From: Sorangium cellulosum
GTDB taxonomy: Bacteria > Myxococcota_A > Polyangia > Polyangiales > Polyangiaceae
Length of the DNA stretch: 64,000 nucleotides
Direction of reading: 5' to 3'
NCBI RefSeq assembly: GCF_004135735.1
Contig: NZ_CP012670.1
Location: 3,369,501-3,433,500 of the forward strand
A program made the translations under genes and the position numbers. This document shows, piece by piece, positions 58,026-64,000 of this stretch. How positions within the stretch are numbered: position 1 is the stretch's first letter; every line of letters starts with the position of its first letter. A model generated the notes under the pieces. The model did not search any database. It worked only from the letters and a program-made list of their open reading frames with translations, and was not told the origin of the DNA.

Positions 58026-58322
58026 TCATTTCAGCGCCGGACGCAGCAGAGCCACGCGAGCGTGCTCAGCGGTTCAGCGCGACGCGCCCCGAAGCGATGG
58101 GGCGCGAGGTGTCATCGGCTCGCCACAGGGGCCTGGTCGCTCGCGCCCCCGCGACGCCGCGCGGCGCGAGGAGCGCGGGGCGGAGCCCGGCGGCGAACCG
58201 GGCGCGGACCGCGCGAGGGCGAGAGCTGAAGCCCTGGACTTCCGCGGTTGGCTCCGCCTATTCTCGCGACGCCGCGCGTGGTTGCACGCGCGCCACCTCA
58301 GGACGCTGTTGACGGTGCCACA

Positions 58323-58452
58323 CGGAGCGGCGCAGCCCGGCTCCGGGATTGCTGACGGAGCGGCGCAGCCGGCTCCGGGATTGCTGACGGAGCGGCGCAG
58401 CCCGGCTCCGGGATTGCTGACGGAGCGGCGCAGCCGGCTCCGGGATTGCTGG
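58323..58452. repeat. Four 32/33-bp tandem units (65-bp dimer twice)
   Basis: Units start at 58323, 58356, 58388 and 58421, each CGGAGCGGCGCAGCC(C)GG followed by CTCCGGGATTGCTGA. Lengths alternate 33-32-33-32, so a 65-base dimer has duplicated. GGAGC and GCTCC inside each unit can form a hairpin. It lies in the leader of the TPR lipoprotein gene, 70 bases before its ATG. Confidence 0.85.
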
Positions 58453-58524
58453 AGAGGGGCGACGCGACGCCCACGGTCAACGTTAGGAGCCGGCGGAGCC
58501 GATTCCATTCGAAAGGTGAGGTCG

Positions 58525-59439
58525 ATGAAGCTTGCGGCATTCTTGATGGTCGGACTGGTCGCGACGAGCGCGGCCGGGTTGGGCTGCAGCCGGCACCGGC
58601 AGGAGGCCGTCATCCTGGCGAATCAGGGCGACAAAGAGGTCGCCGTCAACCCCGACGGCGCGGCCAACAAGTACGAGCAGGCGACCAAGCTCGACGCCAC
58701 GAACCACCGCATCTTCTTCAAGCTGGCGATGGCTTACAAGAAGAAGGAAGAGTGGGACAAGGTCGCATCGACGCTGGCGCGCGCCACACAGATCGCTCCG
58801 AAGTTCGCGAACTACTGGTTCGAGCGGGGCTGGGCCCTCGAGCAGCAGGCGAGGAAGAAGACGATCTCCTACGAAGAGGCCAAAGAGCCCTACCAGAAGT
58901 GCATCGAGAACGATCCCAACTTCGCCGACTGCTACTCCCAGCTCGGGAACGTTTACCTCTGGACGGACGACGAGCAGAAGGCGCTGGAGAACCTCACGAA
59001 GGCGATCGAGCACAACCCGAACGAGATCCGCTACTACGCGGCGCTCGCCGACCTGTACATCCGCCTCGGGTACACGAACGAGGCCGAGCAGGTGCTCAAG
59101 GAGGCGAAGTCGTTCGCGAAGCAGGGGGACCGGTACCTCTTCGGGATCCACAGCCTGCTCGCGTCGGTCTACCAGGAGCGAGGGTCCACGGCCGAGATGG
59201 TGGCCGAGCTCGAGGCCGCCCGGGCGGTCGCGCCGTCGGATGGGCCCGAATCCGTACAGATCCTCTGGAGTCTTGGGAGCACGTACGCGACGCTGGAGCC
59301 GCCGCGGAAGCAGGAGGCCATCCAGATGCTCAAGGGGTTCACGTCGCGCGCATGCAAGGGGTCGAGGGCGGCGAGCTTCAAGACCGAGTGCGAGACGGCG
59401 CAGACGCTCGTCGCGAAGCTCGGGGGCACGGGGCCGTGA
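58525..59439 (+). CDS. TPR lipoprotein
   Basis: 304 residues. Signal MKLAAFLMVGLVATSAAGLG with lipobox GLGCS, then consecutive TPR motifs (ILANQGDKEVAVNPDGAANK, HRIFFKLAMAYKKKEEWDKV, NFADCYSQLGNVYLWTDDEQ, NEIRYYAALADLYIRLGYTN). Outer-membrane or periplasmic scaffold by inference. ATG 58525 is preceded by GTGAGG. The 130-base repeat block upstream probably lies in its leader. It precedes the giant TPR gene by 71 bases and continues the theme of the Glt-like cluster, although no specific Glt name can be given. Confidence 0.8.
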   Translation: MKLAAFLMVGLVATSAAGLGCSRHRQEAVILANQGDKEVAVNPDGAANKYEQATKLDATNHRIFFKLAMAYKKKEEWDKVASTLARATQIAPKFANYWFERGWALEQQARKKTISYEEAKEPYQKCIENDPNFADCYSQLGNVYLWTDDEQKALENLTKAIEHNPNEIRYYAALADLYIRLGYTNEAEQVLKEAKSFAKQGDRYLFGIHSLLASVYQERGSTAEMVAELEAARAVAPSDGPESVQILWSLGSTYATLEPPRKQEAIQMLKGFTSRACKGSRAASFKTECETAQTLVAKLGGTGP

Positions 59440-59510
59440 TGCCGCGCGCGGCGCGGGGTACGTAAGGCGATTCAATCCGTTCGAAGGTCGGGGCCGAGGG
59501 TCGATAATCA

Positions 59511-62500
59511 ATGGATCTTGCGCAGCGTCTCATTCATCTCGAGTCGGTTCATGACTGGCAGGGGCTCGTCGAGGAGCTCGAGAAGGGGATCGCGGCCGAA
59601 GGGGACGCGACCCGGAAGGCGGCATATCACCTGAAGCTCGGGCGGCTGCTCGACGAGAAGTTCCTTCAGGCTGTCAAGGCGCTGAAGCACTTCCAGGACG
59701 CGTACAAGCTGAATCCAGCGCTGCTCGAGGCGCTGGAGTCGGCTCGTGCGATCTACTGGGACCTCGGCAAGACCAACATGGTGCAGAAGCTCCTGGAGCT
59801 CGAGCTGAGGAACTCCCCCGAGGGGACCACGGCCGCCGAGCTCCTCGTGGAGCTCGGCGACGTGCTCTGCGACGCGGGCGACTTCGAGCGCGCGACCGCG
59901 ACGTACGCGCGCGCGCTCGGCGCCTCCGGCGGGACGAGCGAGGAGGCGCGGGCCTGCCTCGGCGACATGCAGGTGGATGAGTCGTCGTGGGAGGCGCACC
60001 TCGCGGGGCTGGTCGAGGCGGCCGACGCGGCGGCGAGCCCGCACGAGCGCAAGCGGCTGCTGCTCCGCGCGGCGCGGCTCGCGAAGCGCTTCGATCGCGG
60101 TCGGCTCGAGGAGCTGCTCAGGCAGGCGTACGAGGCGGCGCCCACCGACAAGCAGACGGCGGCGATGTTCGAGGGCCTCCTCGCCGAGGAGGAGCGGCAG
60201 CAGGCGCTCGTGGAGACGCAGCGCCGCATCCTCGACGCGCGCACCGGCGCGTCGCGCGGTCAGGCGGCGTTCAAGTTCGGCGTCCGCTGGGCCACGCGGC
60301 ATCAGAACGTCGAGATCGGGTCGAAGTTCCTGGAGGAGGCGCTCCGGTACGACCCCTCGCACGAGGGGGCGTTCGCCTACCTGCGCGAGCTCTGGGGGAC
60401 CCGAGAGGGCAACTGGGAGCGCGTCGCGTCGCTGGCCGAGAGCGCGGCGAACCAGAACGGCAGCTCCCCGTACATGATCGCCCAGGCCGGCGGCATCGCG
60501 TGGCGGCAGCTCGGCAATCTCATCCGGGCCAGGAGCTGGTTCGAGCGGCTCTCCGCGGTGGCCCCCACGCACCCGAGCGTGAGCGCGTTCGAGGCGCAGA
60601 TCGGCGAGCGCCTCACGGCCGCCGCGCCCGCGGCCACGGGCTCCGTTCGGCCGGCGGCCGCTGCGTCCGTTCCGCCGGTGGCCGTCGCGATCGCTGCGCC
60701 CGTGGCCGCCGTGCCGGTCGAGCGCGCGGCGGACGTGACGCCCCTCCCCACGAGCGCGCCGGCGCCGGTCAGCGCGCCGGCGCCCGTCAGCGTGCGGGCG
60801 CCCGTCAGCACGCCGGCGCCGGTCAGCACGCCGGCGCCCGTCAGCGCGCCGGCGCCCGTCAGCGCGCAGGCGCCCGTCAGCGCGCCGGCGCCCGTCAGCG
60901 CGCAGGCGCCCGTCAGCGCGCAGGCTCCGGTGAGCGGGAGGGCGAGCGCGCCTGGTGACGCTCCGGCCGAGGTGGCGCCGCCGCCGCGCGCGCCCGCCGA
61001 GAGCAGGCCGGCCGATTCGGAGATCGGCCGACGGCCGACCGCGCCGCCGCCCCCGGCGGCGGAGCTCGCGGGGCGGGTCGAGGAGCTCAAGGCCAAGGCC
61101 CAGAAGCAGGAGCAGGCCAAGCGCTACAACGAGTACGTCAAGACGCTGATCGAGATCGCCGATGCGGTCTCGGATCCGGCCGAGAAGATCGAGCACTACA
61201 CGAAGGCCGCCGAGCTCTATTCGGGCAAGTTCTCGAACGCGGCCGAGGCGGTGAAGTGCTACGAGGCGGTCCTCTCGATCGACGGCGAGCACGCGCAGGC
61301 GATCGAGTTCCTCCGCCAGAGCTACGAGAAGCGGCGCGACTGGGAGAAGCTGATCGGGCTGCTCCGGCGCGAGGCCGCGGCGCTCCCGGAGGGCGCGGAG
61401 CGCGCCGCGAAGTACCTCGAGATCGCGAAGCTCGCTTCGGAGCGGGTGAAGAAGGTCGACTTCTGCATCGAGCTCTGGGACGCGGTCCTCGCGAACGATC
61501 CGGAGAACCCCGAGGCGCTCGGCGCGCTGGCAGGGCTGTACGAGAAGAACAAGGACTACCCGGCGCTGGCGGGCGTGCTGCAGAAGCAGGTCGACACGAC
61601 GTTCGACAGCGCCCAGAAGCTCACGCTGCTCAGCAAGCTCGCGCAGCTCTACGGCGATCGCCTCAAGGACGACGAGGCCGCGGTCAAGGCCTGGCAGGAG
61701 GTCATCGCGCTGAACCCCCAGGACCGCAAGGCCCAGGAGGCGCTCAAGAAGGCCTACCTCCAGCTCCAGCGCTGGGACGACCTCGAGGTCTTCTACGCCG
61801 AGAGTGGCAAGTGGGACGAGTTCATCCGGGTGCTCGAGTCGCAGGAGGCGAAGGAGAGCGATGACTCGGCCAAGATCAGCCTGCTCCTCAAGATCGCCGA
61901 GCTCTGGATGGTCCAGAAGCAGAAGGCGGATCGCGCGGCGCGCGCCTACGAGAAGGTGCTCTCGATCGACGGCTCGCACCTGCAGGCCGCCGAGGCGCTG
62001 ATCCCGATCTACACGCAGGCGAACAACTCGAAGGGGCTCGCGGGCGCCATCGAGGTGAAGCTCTCGCACGACCAGGACGACATCTCCCGGCTCGACCTCT
62101 ACCGGCAGGTCGCGGCGCTCTACGAGACGCGGCTCAAGGAGCCGCAGAAGGCGTTCGAGCGCTACCTGTCGGCGTTCCAGATCGCCCCGCAGGACGAGCA
62201 GTGCATCGAGGACGTCGAGCGGTCCGCGCGCGTCACCGAGGGGTGGGACGCCCTCATCGACGCCTACTCGGCGGCGATCTCGCGCAGCGAGGGCGAGGGG
62301 GACATCACGCTGGGCGTCGATCTCCGGCTCCGGCTCGGGCGCGTGCTGCTCGACGAGGTGAAGCGCGTCGACGAGGCGCTCGCGCAGTTCCGCGCGGTGT
62401 ACGAGGCGGACGGCGAGAACGAGGCCGCGATCAGCGCGCTGGAGCGGCTCTACCGCGAGACGGGCCGCTTCGGCGAGCTGCTCGGCATCTACGAGAAGAA

Positions 62501-64000
62501 GCGGGACATCGTCTCCGAGCCCGTCGAGCGCAAGCAGATCCTGTACGCGATCGCGGCGCTCTACGAAGGGGAGCTGCGCGATCCCGCGCAGGCGATCGCG
62601 ACGTACCGCCAGGTGCTCGACGACGAGCCGATGGATCCGCAGGCGCTCGCCGCGCTCGACAAGCTGTACCGCGAGCAGGAGGACTGGGAGTCCTACGTCG
62701 ACGTGCTCCGCAAGCGGATCGACTCCGACGTCGGGGAGCAGGCGCTCATCGATCTCAAGTTCCGCCTCGGCAGCACGCTCGAGAAGCACCTGAACGACGC
62801 GGCCGGAGCGCTCGAGAACTACAAGGAAATCCTGTTCCTCGATCCGGGCAACGAGGAGGCTCGCCTGGCGCTCGAGGCGCTCCTGTCGAACGAGTCCCTG
62901 CGCGCGGAGGCCGCGGCCATCCTGCAGGAGATCTACGAGGGGCGCGGCGACTGGGAGAAGCTGATCCAGGCGCTCGAGATCCTCGCGGACGCCGAGGGCG
63001 ACACGGCGACGCGCGTCGCGCTGCTCCGGAAGGTGGCGCGGACGGCGGCCGAGAACCTGAACGATCTCGACCGCGCGTTCGACGCGCAGTCGCGGGCGCT
63101 CAAGGACGACCCGTCGCACGCCGAGACGCGGGCGGAGCTCGAGGCGCTCGCCGAGCAGGCCGGCGCCTGGGGCCGGCTCGACGTCATCTTCAGCGAGGTC
63201 GCCGACGCGCTGAGCGACGCCCGGCTGAGCCGCGAGTACTGGATGCGGCTCGCGAGCATCCACGAGCGGCTCGGCAAGGTCGAGGAGGCGGCGAACGGCT
63301 ACCTCCGCGTGCTCTCGATCGACCCCTCCGACGCGGAGGCGCTGGAGGCGATGGACGCGCTGTACCGGCGCACCGAGCGCTGGAGCGATCTCATCGGCGT
63401 CTACCGGCGCCGCATCGAGCTCGTGCACGAGCCCACCGAGCGCGAGGGCCTCTACGCGCAGATGGCCGAGGTGTATGAGCAGCGCCTCGGGCAGCCCGAG
63501 GAGGCGATCGCCGCCTACCGGGAGGTCCTCTCCATCGACGACGCGAGCCTGGTCGCGCTGACCGCGCTCGACGGGCTCTTCAGCCGCCAGGGCATGTGGG
63601 AGGAGCTGGCGGACAACCTCGAGGCGCAGCTCAGCCTCGCGGCCGAGGAGGAGGCGCAGATCCGGCTCATGCTGCGGCTCGCCGCGCTGCGCGAGTCGAG
63701 GATGCGGCTCGTCGAGTCGGCGATCGACATCTACCGGCAGGTGCTCGAGCGCGAGCCGACGAACGTCGAGGCGCTCGGCGCCCTCGAGCGCCTCGGGCAG
63801 CTCCCGGAGCACGAGGTCGCGATCGCCGAGATCCTCGAGCCTCTGTACCGGCAGTCGGGCGACTTCCAGAAGCTCATCGGCGTCCACGAGGTGCAGGTGC
63901 GCCGCAGCGACGACGTGACCCGTCGCGTCGAGCTGCTCCACCAGATCGCCGTGCTCTACGAGGACGCGGGCGGCGACCTCAGCTCGGCCTTCGACACCTA
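59511..64000 (+). CDS. Giant TPR protein, GltI/AgmK-like, partial (3' end outside window)
   Basis: Open frame from ATG 59511 to the window end, at least 1496 residues with no stop. Residues 1-380 form TPR-like helices (MDLAQRLIHLESVHDWQGLV, AAYHLKLGRLLDEKF). A low-complexity linker (about 415-490) has APVSAPAPVS-type six-residue repeats (near 60759-60936). From about 520 to the end come long arrays of about 34-residue or longer TPR units (AEAVKCYEAVLSIDGEHAQA, AARAYEKVLSIDGSHLQAAE). No signal peptide at the start. The opposite strand holds a 1477-residue shadow ORF. Very long TPR proteins here match AgmK/GltI by size and place only. Confidence 0.7.
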   Translation, partial: MDLAQRLIHLESVHDWQGLVEELEKGIAAEGDATRKAAYHLKLGRLLDEKFLQAVKALKHFQDAYKLNPALLEALESARAIYWDLGKTNMVQKLLELELRNSPEGTTAAELLVELGDVLCDAGDFERATATYARALGASGGTSEEARACLGDMQVDESSWEAHLAGLVEAADAAASPHERKRLLLRAARLAKRFDRGRLEELLRQAYEAAPTDKQTAAMFEGLLAEEERQQALVETQRRILDARTGASRGQAAFKFGVRWATRHQNVEIGSKFLEEALRYDPSHEGAFAYLRELWGTREGNWERVASLAESAANQNGSSPYMIAQAGGIAWRQLGNLIRARSWFERLSAVAPTHPSVSAFEAQIGERLTAAAPAATGSVRPAAAASVPPVAVAIAAPVAAVPVERAADVTPLPTSAPAPVSAPAPVSVRAPVSTPAPVSTPAPVSAPAPVSAQAPVSAPAPVSAQAPVSAQAPVSGRASAPGDAPAEVAPPPRAPAESRPADSEIGRRPTAPPPPAAELAGRVEELKAKAQKQEQAKRYNEYVKTLIEIADAVSDPAEKIEHYTKAAELYSGKFSNAAEAVKCYEAVLSIDGEHAQAIEFLRQSYEKRRDWEKLIGLLRREAAALPEGAERAAKYLEIAKLASERVKKVDFCIELWDAVLANDPENPEALGALAGLYEKNKDYPALAGVLQKQVDTTFDSAQKLTLLSKLAQLYGDRLKDDEAAVKAWQEVIALNPQDRKAQEALKKAYLQLQRWDDLEVFYAESGKWDEFIRVLESQEAKESDDSAKISLLLKIAELWMVQKQKADRAARAYEKVLSIDGSHLQAAEALIPIYTQANNSKGLAGAIEVKLSHDQDDISRLDLYRQVAALYETRLKEPQKAFERYLSAFQIAPQDEQCIEDVERSARVTEGWDALIDAYSAAISRSEGEGDITLGVDLRLRLGRVLLDEVKRVDEALAQFRAVYEADGENEAAISALERLYRETGRFGELLGIYEKKRDIVSEPVERKQILYAIAALYEGELRDPAQAIATYRQVLDDEPMDPQALAALDKLYREQEDWESYVDVLRKRIDSDVGEQALIDLKFRLGSTLEKHLNDAAGALENYKEILFLDPGNEEARLALEALLSNESLRAEAAAILQEIYEGRGDWEKLIQALEILADAEGDTATRVALLRKVARTAAENLNDLDRAFDAQSRALKDDPSHAETRAELEALAEQAGAWGRLDVIFSEVADALSDARLSREYWMRLASIHERLGKVEEAANGYLRVLSIDPSDAEALEAMDALYRRTERWSDLIGVYRRRIELVHEPTEREGLYAQMAEVYEQRLGQPEEAIAAYREVLSIDDASLVALTALDGLFSRQGMWEELADNLEAQLSLAAEEEAQIRLMLRLAALRESRMRLVESAIDIYRQVLEREPTNVEALGALERLGQLPEHEVAIAEILEPLYRQSGDFQKLIGVHEVQVRRSDDVTRRVELLHQIAVLYEDAGGDLSSAFDT

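Noticed and set aside
59508..63941. 1477-residue minus-strand ORF opposite the giant TPR gene
   Set aside because: It is rich in Arg/Leu/Val/Asp with no domain pattern; the plus frame has clear TPR repeats and a good start. A codon-bias shadow.

Overview
The window is very GC-rich, with strong G/C third-position bias, so most long antisense ORFs are shadows. It looks like a chromosomal segment from a myxobacterium, most likely the Polyangia/Sorangium group (inference). The reasons are myxobacterial outer-membrane barrel genes, a gliding-motility (Glt/Nfs-like) envelope cluster, Ser/Thr-kinase and FHA signalling proteins, and many secreted TPR, HEAT and lipoproteins. No rRNA, tRNA or CRISPR array was recognised.

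Region 1 (1-19822): an FxsA gene, then kamD (lysine 5,6-aminomutase alpha). Its expected partner kamE lies 14.6 kb downstream. The DNA between them looks like an accessory island. It holds small lower-GC genes, an IS1182-like transposase remnant, a five-gene minus-strand restriction-modification operon (hsdM-hsdS-rhuM-hsdR-YgjP-like metallopeptidase), a hypothetical gene with an acidic tail, a 22-bp tandem array, a complete IS481-type element and a MITE-like palindrome. After kamE come a J-domain protein and an SDR oxidoreductase.

Region 2 (19823-32445): a TonB-like proline-rich protein, a YbjN-like protein, a polytopic membrane protein, the cytochrome oxidase assembly pair ctaB-sco, a giant kinase/GAF/sigma-54 activator fusion, a DUF3105 lipoprotein, and an FHA-GGDEF diguanylate cyclase.

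Region 3 (32473-43970, all minus strand): an outer-membrane barrel gene translationally coupled to a 13-haem c-type cytochrome, then a small helical protein and a mono-haem lipoprotein. This is a candidate trans-outer-membrane electron conduit. Upstream of it lie a HEAT protein, two paralogous myxobacterial beta-barrel proteins, FtsY and an Ig-like membrane protein.

Region 4 (44313-64000): a HEAT protein, a HAMP membrane protein, YraN and a Cys-rich lipoprotein. Then follows a gltC-D-E / gltF-G-like cluster with recognisable promoters and terminators. A TPR lipoprotein and a giant TPR protein (GltI/AgmK-like), which runs off the window end, come last. GltG-like (FHA, TM, TonB-like C-terminus) would span the inner membrane, and the C/D/E/F proteins would act in the periplasm or outer membrane.
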